Assembly: GCA_017404545.1 (NCBI GenBank)
Contig: JAFRCC010000009.1
Coordinates: forward strand, 1 to 41,873
Direction of reading: 5' to 3'
From: Clostridia bacterium
Lineage (GTDB): Bacteria; Bacillota; Clostridia; TANB77; CAG-508
DNA length: 41,873 nt
The notes beneath the pieces were generated by a model that saw only the letters and a program-made list of their open reading frames with translations, was not told the origin of the DNA and did no database searches. Shown piece after piece: positions 16,500-24,970 of the stretch. The translations under genes were made by a program, and so were the position numbers. Position 1 is the first letter of the stretch. Each line of letters begins with the position of its first letter.

Positions 16500-16859
16500 T
16501 TACATAGCTTTTGCAACAATATCTCCACCTGTAGTTTTCATATCTCCATTTTCCTTGTCTAATAATAGTGGATCAGTTGAAGCTAATATTTTATTTGAAT
16601 TTTCCTCATCGTACCAAAATACTTTATCTGTATTTAATACATTCATTCCTACTAAAGCATTTTCAGGAACATTATTTGTATAATTAGTAGCTCCCTCTAT
16701 TGCTCCATTTTTAATTGTGTCTATTTCTTCTGCTGAATAAGGTTGTGCATTTGCTGGATTTACAATTCCATTTCTTTCAAAATATTTTTTTGAATAATAG
16801 ATTGTTCCAACTCCTGCTCCTTCATGATTTAAATTAAATCCATAAGCCCAATTTTCCAT
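16500..16859 (-). CDS. Unrecognised 119-aa protein co-transcribed with HxlR
   Basis: A soluble, near-neutral protein rich in Asn, with GAGVGTIYYSKKYFERNG near the start, a middle segment PYSAEEIDTIKNGAIEGATN, and a C-terminus GDMKTTGGDIVAKAM. No membrane segment, Cys or nucleotide motif is visible. It starts behind a good AGGAGG site and is the first gene after the promoter at 16894-16922, 19 bases before HxlR. It could be a small stress-response or ligand-binding protein, or the end of a larger ancestral enzyme. I cannot name it. Confidence 0.6.
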   Translation of the reverse strand: MENWAYGFNLNHEGAGVGTIYYSKKYFERNGIVNPANAQPYSAEEIDTIKNGAIEGATNYTNNVPENALVGMNVLNTDKVFWYDEENSNKILASTDPLLLDKENGDMKTTGGDIVAKAM

Positions 16860-16893
16860 AATTTTATACCTCCTAAATTTTTATTCTGTTCAT

Positions 16894-16952
16894 ATTATAA
16901 CAACCTATTTATTATTTGGGAAGTACGCACTTTTTTGTAATGTAGTTACCTA
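16894..16952 (-). promoter_or_regulatory. Promoter and candidate HxlR operator
   Basis: On the minus strand TTCCCA and TATAAT are 17 bases apart (16917-16922 and 16894-16899). Directly upstream is GTAACTACATTACAAAA followed by GTGCGTACTT, an imperfect inverted GTA/TAC arrangement like those bound by HxlR/YodB proteins. It overlaps the -35 region, as expected for repression. Confidence 0.6.
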
Positions 16953-17017
16953 AAAGTAAGTTTTATTGATTTTACTGATTTATATGTTACAAAAAATTTT
17001 TGTATTTTCTAAAATTA

Positions 17018-17062
17018 TATAATAAAAGACTGATAATTTCAACTCATTATCAGTCCAATTTT
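17018..17062. terminator. Bidirectional terminator between cargo and the surface-protein region
   Basis: A perfect 10-bp stem (GACTGATAAT / ATTATCAGTC) with TTTTATTATA on the minus side and CAATTTTTCTTT on the plus side. It separates the surface-protein unit from the HxlR promoter. Confidence 0.75.
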
Positions 17063-17190
17063 TCTTTAAACTTGTTAACAATATTACAATCTTACGCACA
17101 AATCAAAGTTGTTTTCTATTTACGACATTATATCATAAGGATTTTAAATTACTACTTTTTCTGCAAACTTTCTCCAATCAAATTTTTCTT

Positions 17191-17274
17191 TTAATTACCT
17201 TTTCTTGAGGTTGGCACTCGTGTCTTTTCAGGTACAAATGGTAACATAATTTCAAAATAATCTCCCAGGCGTCA
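17191..17274 (-). pseudogene. Possible 3' remnant of a coding region
   Basis: One frame is open and protein-like for 26 codons (RLGDYFEIMLPFVPEKTRVP and on) before TAA. It has no start, and a stop lies directly upstream. It sits downstream of the surface-protein gene, where a sortase is often found in these elements, but I cannot match it to a sortase. The rest of 16953-17308 shows only the hairpin at 17018 and a TATAAT near 17119. Confidence 0.25.
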
Positions 17275-17308
17275 ACTTATTATGTTATATGTTGTTAAAA
17301 GTAGACAC

Positions 17309-19867
17309 TTATTCTTTATTTTTTCCTTTGAATATCTTAATCACAAGATAAATCACACCTAATATTGCAAAGAATATTGCTCCTGCGAATTTTGTTATGT
17401 GTGAGTTGTCCCCTGTCTTTGGTACTTCTATTAGCTTATTGTGGAATGATACTTCTGTTGTCTCCCCATTCTTTACTTCTGCATTTTGTGATGGTAATTC
17501 TTCGTAAGATGAGCTTATTTCATCTCTTATCTCCTCAATAGTGTAATTACCTTCTAAAACATTTTCTATTAAAATTTGGCCATTCTCGTCTGTCTTGAAT
17601 ATGCCTTCAAAATATTCTCCAGTATAACTTGTACCATATACTTTGAAAGAGAACCCCTCTGCTCTTCCATCAGATGATGTCTTTACGATTTTTATTTGTC
17701 CTCTTCCTTTGTAGTTGTCGAATTTTAATTCTGTTATTTCATTTTCTTTTAGCTCTATTGTTTGGCTATCTTCTGTTAATATATAACCCTTTTGTGTCTT
17801 AGTTTCTCTTATTGTATATCTTTCATCGATTGGTAATCTTTTGGTAATAGCCTCTCCTTTTTCATCGGTTACAACAATATCTACTACCTCTCCTTTTGAG
17901 TTTGTTATTTCAAATGCAATATCTTTTAATGGATAAGTTGTTTCTCCATCTGTTTTGATTATTTTTATTTGTCCTTTTTTCTTCTCATTCTCAAATTTAA
18001 TAGATGTTATTTGATCTTCTGTTAAAGTTATTGTTTGTGTATCTTTTGTTAAATCATAATTCTCTAATGTTTGAGTCTCTCTTATTGTGTATTTCTCATT
18101 TATAGGTAAATCTATTGATGTTACTTCTCCGTTTTCATCTGTTACTAATGTTTGAATAACTTTACCTTGTTCATTTAACACCTCAAATGTAACGCCTTCT
18201 AACTTAACTTCGTTATTATCTTTATCAACTTTGATAATTCTGATTTTACCTTTTTTTAGTTCATTCTCAAACTTTATAGTTGTGATTTCGTTTGCTTTTA
18301 ATTCGATTGTTTCAGTATTATCATTTAATTTGTAGTATTTATTTGTTGATGTTTCTTTTAGTACTAATTGGCTATAATCTCTTACTGCATATTTAGATGT
18401 TTTTGCCTCCCCGTTCTTATCTGTTGTTAATGTTTCTAGTACATTTCCGTTTTCATCTAAAACATCGAATGTTACTCCTTCAAGTTTAACTTCATTGTTG
18501 TCTTTATCGACTTTGATTATCTTAATTTGTCCTTTCTTTAATTCATTTTGAATTTTGCTTTCAGTTGTTTTATCTGCAATAACAGTTACCTCTGTATCTT
18601 TTGCTAGGTTGTACCATTTATTTGTTGTTTTTTCTTGCCAGATATAGTTGCCAGTTCTTAAATTTTCTACACTAATTTCTCCATTAACATTCGTTCTATA
18701 AGTACCAACTACTCTATCAAATTCTTTTGAATATAAGTCAAACTCAACATCTCCAAGAGCTTGTTTGTTGTTATCCTTGTCTATTTTGTATAACTTTAAG
18801 TTTCCCTCTTTGTGTTTATTATCTATGCTTATTGTAGATGTATTCCCTGCCGTTATTGATACTGGTCTTGCTGTTTCATCTAAATAATAATTTTCATTTG
18901 CTTTTACCTCTACTATTGTGTAGTTTGCAGGTGTAAGTTCAGAAACTTTAGCATATCCCTTCTCGTCTGTTGTAAAAGTTTTTACTACCTCTCCATTTTC
19001 AGCTCTTAATTCAAATGTTGTATTTCCTACTCCTCCCCCTGTTACAGAGTCTTTCTTGTATACTTCTAGCTCTCCTAAACTTAACCATCTTGCATTTAAG
19101 TTTATTTGGCTTGTTGGATCAACGTATATAGTTAAATCTCCTACTAAATTTTGTAATGAGTCAGATGATGTTTTATACATTATTGTGTTGAATCTGTATT
19201 TTCTGTTTGTTATAGCATCTGATGTCCAGTTTCCTGTAACACTTAATGGTGCTTCCAAATGGAAGGTATCTCCCCCATATACATCACTACTTCCAGTATT
19301 TCTTGTTCCTCTTGTTTCATTTACTAGAGTTACATTAGCAGGTAAATTGATTGTCATTGAATATCCACTATTACCTGTAACTCTTGTTGAGTTTGTTTTT
19401 TGAATATTACCATCTCTTGTAGCAACTAATGTATCATTTTCAAAACCTAAAGTAATTTCTGGCATTGGCATTGAATCAACATAGTTTATAAAATCCCTTG
19501 CTACTGTTTTATTACTTCCGTGTACATAGTGGTCAAGAGCTAATGTTGTTACAACAATTCCGTGCTCTTCACTTTCAAATCCACTCCATTGCTCTCTTCC
19601 TTCGTAGCCATAATAAAGACACTTTACAACATCTTCATTTGAAAATGGCTCTGATTCAGCCTCTGTTCCACTTGATGGAGAAGTTTTATCGTGATCCATA
19701 CAAAATGCTCTTCTACCATCTACAAAAAAGTTTCCTACTGTACTATATCCATAAGTTACAGAGCCCCCATACTCTATGGTTGCAGTGTAAGCATATACAT
19801 TCTTTTGTAACAATGATAATGCGAATATTATTACCGCAAATATTATACTTATTTTACTTTTCTTCAT
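17309..19867 (-). CDS. LPXTG-type surface protein with thioester-like head and CnaB repeats
   Basis: 852 residues. A signal peptide (1-26, ending VYA) is followed by a head domain with RRAFCMDHDKTSPSSGTE, the pattern of TQXA/thioester domains whose Cys can form an internal thioester. From about residue 265 there are at least six CnaB/SpaA-type beta domains; several share the start KGQIKIIKVDKDNNEVKLEG and the end TTIKFENE. These should hold the usual Lys-Asn isopeptide bonds. The C-terminus has the sortase signal VPKTGDNSH (a V for L variant), a membrane helix and a basic tail. It is anchored to the cell wall and probably mediates cell contact. No sortase gene is seen nearby. Confidence 0.92.
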   Translation of the reverse strand: MKKSKISIIFAVIIFALSLLQKNVYAYTATIEYGGSVTYGYSTVGNFFVDGRRAFCMDHDKTSPSSGTEAESEPFSNEDVVKCLYYGYEGREQWSGFESEEHGIVVTTLALDHYVHGSNKTVARDFINYVDSMPMPEITLGFENDTLVATRDGNIQKTNSTRVTGNSGYSMTINLPANVTLVNETRGTRNTGSSDVYGGDTFHLEAPLSVTGNWTSDAITNRKYRFNTIMYKTSSDSLQNLVGDLTIYVDPTSQINLNARWLSLGELEVYKKDSVTGGGVGNTTFELRAENGEVVKTFTTDEKGYAKVSELTPANYTIVEVKANENYYLDETARPVSITAGNTSTISIDNKHKEGNLKLYKIDKDNNKQALGDVEFDLYSKEFDRVVGTYRTNVNGEISVENLRTGNYIWQEKTTNKWYNLAKDTEVTVIADKTTESKIQNELKKGQIKIIKVDKDNNEVKLEGVTFDVLDENGNVLETLTTDKNGEAKTSKYAVRDYSQLVLKETSTNKYYKLNDNTETIELKANEITTIKFENELKKGKIRIIKVDKDNNEVKLEGVTFEVLNEQGKVIQTLVTDENGEVTSIDLPINEKYTIRETQTLENYDLTKDTQTITLTEDQITSIKFENEKKKGQIKIIKTDGETTYPLKDIAFEITNSKGEVVDIVVTDEKGEAITKRLPIDERYTIRETKTQKGYILTEDSQTIELKENEITELKFDNYKGRGQIKIVKTSSDGRAEGFSFKVYGTSYTGEYFEGIFKTDENGQILIENVLEGNYTIEEIRDEISSSYEELPSQNAEVKNGETTEVSFHNKLIEVPKTGDNSHITKFAGAIFFAILGVIYLVIKIFKGKNKE

Positions 19868-19895
19868 TTCTCAATTTCTCCTTTTCATTTTTAGT

Positions 19896-19928
19896 CAAAA
19901 AAATAAGAGATTAGCTATGTAATCCCTT
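19896..19928 (-). terminator. Terminator ahead of the surface-protein gene
   Basis: Arms AAGGGATTA and TAATCTCTT (one G-U) with a short loop, then TATTTTTTT. The surface-protein ribosome site follows within 20 bases. Confidence 0.75.
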
Positions 19929-19943
19929 ATATCTATTTATAAT

Positions 19944-20486
19944 TTAATAATTAAAATTCATTGCTTTTAATTGCTCTTCTGTTAATTCGATGGTTTCACT
20001 TTTGTGAGCCCATTGCTCGTTTATATCTTGATTATAAACCTCGTATTTCTTGCTTTCATCAACCTCTATAGTGAATGTTTGAGTTGATGGCTTTTGCTCT
20101 TGTTTTTCCTCTTGCACCTGTTCTACTTTACTTTGTGGTTACTCTTCTTTTGTATTCTCATTGTTTGCTGAAGGTTTGTTTGTTTTTTGTTCCTGATGTT
20201 GTATGCTTTCTTGTTTTACAGGATTTGCTGTATTCTCTTGAGCTACACTTTTATCTTCAAGTTGATCTTCATTAACTTCTACTGGTGTTTCGAATACTTC
20301 TTCTTTTGTTTCCTCTAATTTTTCCTGTTGTACTACCTTTTCCTCTGTTTGTTCTACTTTTTCTGATGTTTCCAACTGAATTCTATTTGTATTACTTTGC
20401 ACATTCTTATCTTTAATCTTGATTATTCCAAAAATCACTAAAACTATGAGAGCTAAACTTAAAATTATTATTACTATTTTCTTCAT
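19944..20486 (-). pseudogene. Membrane-anchored low-complexity protein interrupted by one TAA
   Basis: The N-terminus is one membrane helix (MKKIVIIILSLALIVLVIFG), followed by a Glu/Gln/Lys-rich extracellular stalk. The frame stops at TAA (20139-20141) after 115 residues, then stays open for 65 more codons, ending in TIELTEEQLKAMNFNY, which looks like a small folded C-terminal domain. A single C-to-T change (CAA to TAA) would explain it, so the intact protein would be about 180 residues. The stop either truncates the protein or marks decay. It lies directly upstream of the surface-protein gene. Confidence 0.7.
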
Positions 20487-20649
20487 ACTCTACCACCTCT
20501 TTATTTTAGGATAGGCTCTTTCAAAGAATTTTTCAAATGTGCAATTATATTATTATTTATTTAATTATTATTTATATATATTCTCTTTTCAGTTAGTAAT
20601 ATATATATTTAGGGGTAGATTGTAAGAAGGGGGTATTTAATGTATTACA

Positions 20650-21603
20650 TTATCTTGCGAGGCTCTTCTTTCGCTCTTCCCTTTTTCTATGCTCTTCAGC
20701 ACACATATACAAATAATCTTCCTTTTCCTTTGGTGTTTTATATTTTGCAGGTATTACTTTGTTAAAGCGTGTTTCATCAATCTTAAATTGTGGCTTTTGA
20801 TTTGGCTTGTCTTCAGCCATCAATTCATCAATAAAATCAGGAGTTAGCTTATTAGCTAAACTCATACTTTTGAGTGTTCTCGCCTGACCATGTGATGGTG
20901 TAGAGTCAAGGTCTTTGATGTTATCTGCTACTATCTCTTGCTCTTCCTTTTTTAAGTATGACAATTCAACCGCAGGTAACATCGCTATTTTATTTTCATC
21001 TACCATTTGTAATAGCTCTGGAATTAAGTACGTTAATCTAATATATCTTTGGATTTGGGTTTTGCTTTCATTAACTTGTTCAGCTAAAATTTGAATAGAT
21101 TTCTTGTTTTCCAACTTGTGCCCATCCTGGGTACAAGTTAATTCATTTTCTAAAACATCAGTAAATACAGCACTTTCCAACTTCTTCTCATTATGAGCAG
21201 AAGTTAAATCTACTCTTTTTCCTTGATGTTTCATTGCGTCTAACTTCATTTTATATGCAAATGCTCTTTCGCTTGGAAGTATTTCTTCTCTTTGCATATT
21301 AGAATCAACCATCAATATTGTTGCATCATCATCACTTAAATTTTTGACAATCGCTGGAATACTTTTAATACCTGCTTTTTCATAAGCGTGTTTTCTCCTA
21401 TGTCCTGAAATCATTTGATATTTGCCATTTGGTAATGGTCTAACAATAACAGGATGTATTAAGCCGTGATCCAAAACTGATTCTACCATCAAGTCCATTT
21501 CTTCGTTATCGTATATTTTAAATGGATGTTCTGGAAAAGACTCAATATCGTCTGTTTTTATATCAACCACTAGATTCTTTTGCTCTATATTTTTTCCTTC
21601 CAT
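20650..21603 (-). CDS. parB: ParB/Spo0J-like DNA-binding protein
   Basis: About 317 residues from ATG at 21603, behind AGAGGA; the longer start at 21636 lies inside the terminator hairpin region and is unlikely. The ParB nuclease/CTPase-like domain has IHPVIVRPLPNGKYQMISGHRRKHAYEKAG, then the AFAYKMKL region and a helix-turn-helix (SIQILAEQVNESKTQIQRYIRL). About 25 residues (KLESAVFTDVLENELTCTQD...) separate the two parts. No ParA gene is in the window, as in some Tn1549-like elements. A role in element maintenance or gene regulation is likely. 20487-20649 holds no gene, only AT-rich sequence with a G-rich/C-rich patch. Confidence 0.9.
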   Translation of the reverse strand: MEGKNIEQKNLVVDIKTDDIESFPEHPFKIYDNEEMDLMVESVLDHGLIHPVIVRPLPNGKYQMISGHRRKHAYEKAGIKSIPAIVKNLSDDDATILMVDSNMQREEILPSERAFAYKMKLDAMKHQGKRVDLTSAHNEKKLESAVFTDVLENELTCTQDGHKLENKKSIQILAEQVNESKTQIQRYIRLTYLIPELLQMVDENKIAMLPAVELSYLKKEEQEIVADNIKDLDSTPSHGQARTLKSMSLANKLTPDFIDELMAEDKPNQKPQFKIDETRFNKVIPAKYKTPKEKEDYLYMCAEEHRKREERKKSLAR

Positions 21604-21615
21604 CTGTATTCCTCT

Positions 21616-21647
21616 CAAAAAACAAAAGCAACTCATATAAAAGTTGC
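21616..21647 (-). terminator. Terminator directly ahead of parB
   Basis: Stem GCAACT / AGTTGC with an 8-base loop, then TTTTGTTTTTT. The parB ribosome site (GAGAGGA) begins right at the end of the T run, so parB expression depends on read-through or a promoter inside. Confidence 0.75.
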
Positions 21648-21648
21648 T

Positions 21649-21804
21649 CTAGTTTTTAAAATTTTCTATTATTATTGAGTCAATGTCGTCTGTAAATTTC
21701 TGCTCTTTAATTCTTTCATTTCTAGCATCAATTAAGAGCTTTAATATAATACTGACTTCATCTCCAGTAAGTTTTACTTTCTTATAAATATCGTTTTTTT
21801 TCAT
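21649..21804 (-). CDS. Small 51-aa protein upstream of parB
   Basis: Begins MKKNDIYKKVKLTGDEVSII and ends DSIIIENFKN. It has a good ribosome site (AGAGGAAG) and a codon pattern like its neighbours. It is charged and helical with no membrane segment and resembles other short orphan genes of conjugative elements. Its stop touches the terminator before parB. Function unknown. Confidence 0.6.
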   Translation of the reverse strand: MKKNDIYKKVKLTGDEVSIILKLLIDARNERIKEQKFTDDIDSIIIENFKN

Positions 21805-21866
21805 AGAAATCACTTCCTCTTGTAAGTATTATATGGCTCTAGTATCTATTAAAAAAATGTGCAATT

Positions 21867-22403
21867 TTAAAGTTCATCATACAGAGGACTATATTCTTCT
21901 ACAATACAATCATTTAAAAGTCCCAGATATTCATCCATAGACATAATTTTTAACCTTGTATCTGCTACTTTCTTTATAAAAGTTTCTATCCACTCGTCTT
22001 CTTCCGAAAAATAAGCGAAAGTATCTAATGAAGGTAGCTCTTTAATCGAAAGATTATTTTTCTCAATCATTTTCACATAGCATAATAACTCCTCTGCTAG
22101 CTTGTTTTTATAATCTTCATTTTTATCTTTCATTAAACTCAAAGATTTCTTTGTAGTTGAATATACTTTTAATAAAAATGAACTTTCATTCCTATCTGCT
22201 CTCTGAATTAGTTTTATGATATTTCTCATCTTGCTCTTTTCATATTCTAGCAAGTTCTCCATATCGATTATTATTTTTATATCTTTATAAATTAAATTCT
22301 CGTATGGTTTCATAAACTGCTTACTGCACAGCATAATATCTTCTTTTGTAATACAATTTAAATCTTTCTTTTGTTCAACTTCATTTTCTTTCTCTTTTTT
22401 CAT
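21867..22403 (-). CDS. Unrecognised 178-aa helical protein of the element core
   Basis: Start ATG at 22403 has GGAGG at the right distance; the longer form from 22427 begins inside the terminator tail. The sequence is Lys/Glu-rich and mainly helical (KSKMRNIIKLIQRADRNESS, DYKNKLAEELLCYVKMIEKN), with an acidic C-terminus. No motif, signal or membrane segment is seen. It is the last core gene before the repeat-rich array and lies 62 bases upstream of the 51-aa gene. A DNA- or partition-associated role is possible from position only. Confidence 0.6.
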   Translation of the reverse strand: MKKEKENEVEQKKDLNCITKEDIMLCSKQFMKPYENLIYKDIKIIIDMENLLEYEKSKMRNIIKLIQRADRNESSFLLKVYSTTKKSLSLMKDKNEDYKNKLAEELLCYVKMIEKNNLSIKELPSLDTFAYFSEEDEWIETFIKKVADTRLKIMSMDEYLGLLNDCIVEEYSPLYDEL

Positions 22404-22426
22404 TTTAACCTCCATTCTCTGAGGCA

Positions 22427-22460
22427 TAAAAAAGAAGTTGAATTTTATATTTTCAACTTC
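22427..22460 (-). terminator. Terminator ahead of the 178-aa gene
   Basis: A perfect 9-bp stem GAAGTTGAA / TTCAACTTC with a 9-base loop, then TTTTTT. It marks the junction of array and core. The ribosome site of the next gene follows about 15 bases later. Confidence 0.8.
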
Positions 22461-22533
22461 TACTGTTAGGTATTATTTCAATAATTACTCTTAAAAAAAA
22501 TACTGATTTTATAGCGTTTTTGTGCTTCAAAAC

Positions 22534-22834
22534 TATCACATTTTTTTATTACTGATTGCCCTCAAAGTACTGAAAAACTGGAATTCTTATGGGGGTGTCA
22601 TCAAAGTTTTGTGCAAATAGGAGTAGGAATAATTATCCTGAAATCCCAATAAGACCCCTCCCACCAGTTTTATGCTTATTTGAGCCTTATAGCTGTTTAG
22701 TATTTTTTATTCAATAATTTATATTATTCTATTATTTTTACTTCTTATACTTAATTCTTACGAGCTTTCTATTTAAGCCACTTTTCAGACTTTTTCTTAT
22801 AATTTATCTTTGTCCATTTTTTTGCGTGTCTTTT
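22534..22834. repeat. Repeat A, copy 1, with full tail
   Basis: Begins TATCACATTTTTTT, continues with AAAAACTGGAATTCTTATGG, then GTGTCATCAAAGTTTTGTGC, then AGGAATAATTATCCT (a short palindrome) and CCCCTCCCACCAGTTTT. A tail of about 150 bases follows, ending in TTTTTGCGTGTC. Copies 2 to 6 are at 25402, 28860, 32550, 36424 and 40269. It bounds the accessory array on the core side. Confidence 0.9.
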
Positions 22835-23090
22835 AAAAAAAAACTGGACCATAAAATTTTTAATTCATTTTTAGTCCTACCTTGAAATTTTCCTAAAAAG
22901 CCCCGAAACCGCATAAAGCCTAGAATAGCCGTATTTTACAGACAACAAGTTATATTACCTTTAAATAAAAACGCCTTAAAATCGATTCTCACAAGCCGTT
23001 ATTTTAGGCGTTTTTGAGCTTTTTTGGTAGTTCCAATATTAGTATAATTTTTTACTAATTTAATAGATGAATTTTAAATAAGTTTATAAG
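22835..23090. repeat. Repeat C, copy 1, with terminator hairpin
   Basis: About 250 bases nearly identical to 33470-33727, starting AACTGGACCATAAAATTTTT. Inside is a hairpin (22966-23015) with arms AAAAACGCC and GGCGTTTTT that can terminate in both directions. Degenerate copies of this hairpin motif (CTTAAAA-GATT) recur at 23119-23150, 23441, 25580 and 25752. Confidence 0.85.
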
Positions 23091-23163
23091 TCCAGATGAA
23101 TAATTTATCATATAAAATAAAAAAACGTCTTAAATTTGATTTTAAGACGTCAAATAAGTAGAT

Positions 23164-23312
23164 TGTTAGCGAGTGTATACGAGCGCTACAAGAAACTTAT
23201 GCAAAGCTAATATGATTACTAATTAGGATTCATTATATAAAAATCCATGACTAATATAAGTCAATTGTTAGCGAATAAAATGAGCTTTACAAGTGACTTA
23301 TGCATAGCTATC
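23164..23312 (+). repeat. Repeat D, two tandem copies
   Basis: Copies begin at about 23164 and 23268: GTTAGCGA, then (AC)GAGC, TACAAG, then ACTTATGCA and AGCTA. A third diverged copy is at 23617-23668. The same element is inverted at 29093-29140, 32850-32877 (part) and 33780-33824. It contains a GAGC/GCT pairing and may fold. Its nature is unknown. Confidence 0.7.
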
Positions 23313-23781
23313 ATATATAAATTTATTATATATGTAATTAAATACTAAAACTAATAATTTATAAAATTAAAATTCAAACTAAAATCTAAATTAAAACAAT
23401 ATTTAAAATTATAAATGAATAACTTGTTAGGTTCAAATATAAAATGTCTTAAAATTGATTTTCAGCCTTAATAATTATAAATTAAATTTACAAACTAGAA
23501 TTAAAAATCTGCAATTTAAATCAAATAAAAATTATTTAACAAATGTTCGGTTTTTGAATTTTAATGTTCGTTTTATAAAAAATTACAAAATTTTAAAACT
23601 TTGCACATAATTTAGCTCTTAGCGAGATTTTAATCGAGCTTTAGAGATAATTTATGCAGCTTTGCTGTAAATTCGATTTTGTAATCCGTAAATCAAAATT
23701 TCATAAATTTAACCAAAAATCTAAAATTTTAATAATTTATTAATTTTTATATTTATTTTTTTTATATTTTTATTTAAATTT
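23313..23781. other. Gene-free, AT-rich stretch with repeat E
   Basis: No ORF or RNA gene is seen. Repeat E at about 23538-23575 contains AACAAATGTTCGG and a second ATGTTCG as a direct repeat. It recurs at 25878 and 37548. AACAAATGTTCG resembles a one-base-off LexA/SOS box of Firmicutes (GAAC-N4-GTTC), but all copies lack the first G. Confidence 0.5.
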
Positions 23782-23905
23782 TATCTTAAGTAAGTTTTTT
23801 GGTACTACCTATCTCCCACTTCTGCTCTATTTTTTCAAAATTTTAAAAAATAGTAATAAATCACTTATTCAAAAAAAGCTTTACACCCCTACTCCCTTTT
23901 GATTT
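23782..23905. repeat. Repeat B, copy 1
   Basis: Order: ATCTTAAGTAA, GGTACTACCTATCTCCCACT, a hairpin CTATTTTTT / AAAAAATAG with variable loop, ATCACTTATTCAAAAA, then TACACCCCTACTCCCT. Copies at 29140, 30789 and 33740 and a diverged one at 37690 keep the stem while the loop changes. It always lies downstream (minus strand) of a gene module. Confidence 0.85.
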
Positions 23906-23986
23906 TCTTTCAAAGCAAAAAATAAGAGCTTAGGCTCTTATTTTTTAATCATTTTTTTGATCTATATTAGAATTTTAATAAGTAAT

Positions 23987-24664
23987 CTATTTTACATATT
24001 TGTCAAGATTTTCATCTGTTAATTTAATTGTTATTTCTTTAAAATTCGCTTTGGGATATTTAGCATTTGATTCTTCTTCAGTTTCAAATTCAGCTATTTT
24101 TTCAAATTCACCATTGTTAATTATATATATATTTGTAATATCAGCTGATACATTAACAGATTTTACTAAGTTATTTTCTATATCTACGAATTCATCACAA
24201 TAATCTGAGCCAGCTGTTATTTTTGATACATAAACTTCTCCATTCTTATATGTTACTATACTAGTATGTGCAGAATCCATAATATGACTTTTTACAAGAT
24301 ATGTTGGTATACCACCAATATCTTTAATCTTAATTATATATAACTCTGACTTATATAATGTAGTACTACCGTCCTTAATTTCGTAATACAAATTATGTTT
24401 TTCTAACCAATCTCTACTTTTTAGTGCTTTTTTTATAGCTTCATTTGCTATTTTTGCTTCATCATTATTTTGCTTAGTCGTATTATTACTATTTGCTGAA
24501 TTTACATTTTCATTAGAATTTGTTACAACATTATTTTGTGTGGTATTTGTAGTATTTCCATTATCTTTTTTATTATTTATTACCTTATCCCATACAATAA
24601 AGCTTGCTAACCCTACAATTATTAAACATAAAACTACAATTAAAATTTTTACACTTTTTTTCAT
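23987..24664 (-). CDS. Membrane-anchored extracellular protein, unknown function
   Basis: 225 residues. One N-terminal membrane helix (residues 7-27) is followed by an Asn/Thr-rich linker (about 35-70) and a C-terminal extracellular domain (about 80-225) with alternating strands. No lipobox. The C-terminal domain contains two Trp/Tyr-rich patches but no motif I can name. It is the envelope gene of an A - toxin/antitoxin - envelope - B module, 74 bases after the YgiT gene. Confidence 0.75.
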   Translation of the reverse strand: MKKSVKILIVVLCLIIVGLASFIVWDKVINNKKDNGNTTNTTQNNVVTNSNENVNSANSNNTTKQNNDEAKIANEAIKKALKSRDWLEKHNLYYEIKDGSTTLYKSELYIIKIKDIGGIPTYLVKSHIMDSAHTSIVTYKNGEVYVSKITAGSDYCDEFVDIENNLVKSVNVSADITNIYIINNGEFEKIAEFETEEESNAKYPKANFKEITIKLTDENLDKYVK

Positions 24665-24738
24665 TTAAAATTCCTCCTTTTACTATTTAGACTCTTGTAC
24701 ATATAGTTAGGTTCATAAATATCTACATTTTTTTATTG

Positions 24739-24969
24739 CTATGCCACTTTTTCAGTATAATTAATTACGGTAATTTCGGTAATTGCATTTCTTACTGAAT
24801 CTACCAATCTTTCTAATTGTTTTGCAACCTCGTTACTATAGCTTACTTCTCCACATTGTTTACAAACTTGTGATGGTACATTTTTTATAATTATAATACA
24901 ATTATCTAATTCAACCATAAAAGTAGTATTTTTATTTTCTAAATCGCCTTTACACATAAAACACTTCAT
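24739..24969 (-). CDS. YgiT-type zinc-finger antitoxin (MqsA N-terminal-like)
   Basis: 76 residues with two zinc knuckles, CFMCKGD near the start and CKQCGEVSYSNEVAKQLE in the middle, the YgiT/MqsA_N pattern. The C-terminal DNA-binding HTH of MqsA is absent, as is usual for partners of DUF4258 toxins. It overlaps the toxin stop region with a 1-base gap, toxin first. It should neutralise the DUF4258 toxin, which is frameshifted here. Confidence 0.85.
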   Translation of the reverse strand: MKCFMCKGDLENKNTTFMVELDNCIIIIKNVPSQVCKQCGEVSYSNEVAKQLERLVDSVRNAITEITVINYTEKVA

Positions 24970-24970
24970 A

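Noticed and set aside
23160..23320. Replication origin with iterons
   Set aside because: Only two clean tandem copies of repeat D, which also occur singly elsewhere and inverted; no replication initiator gene.
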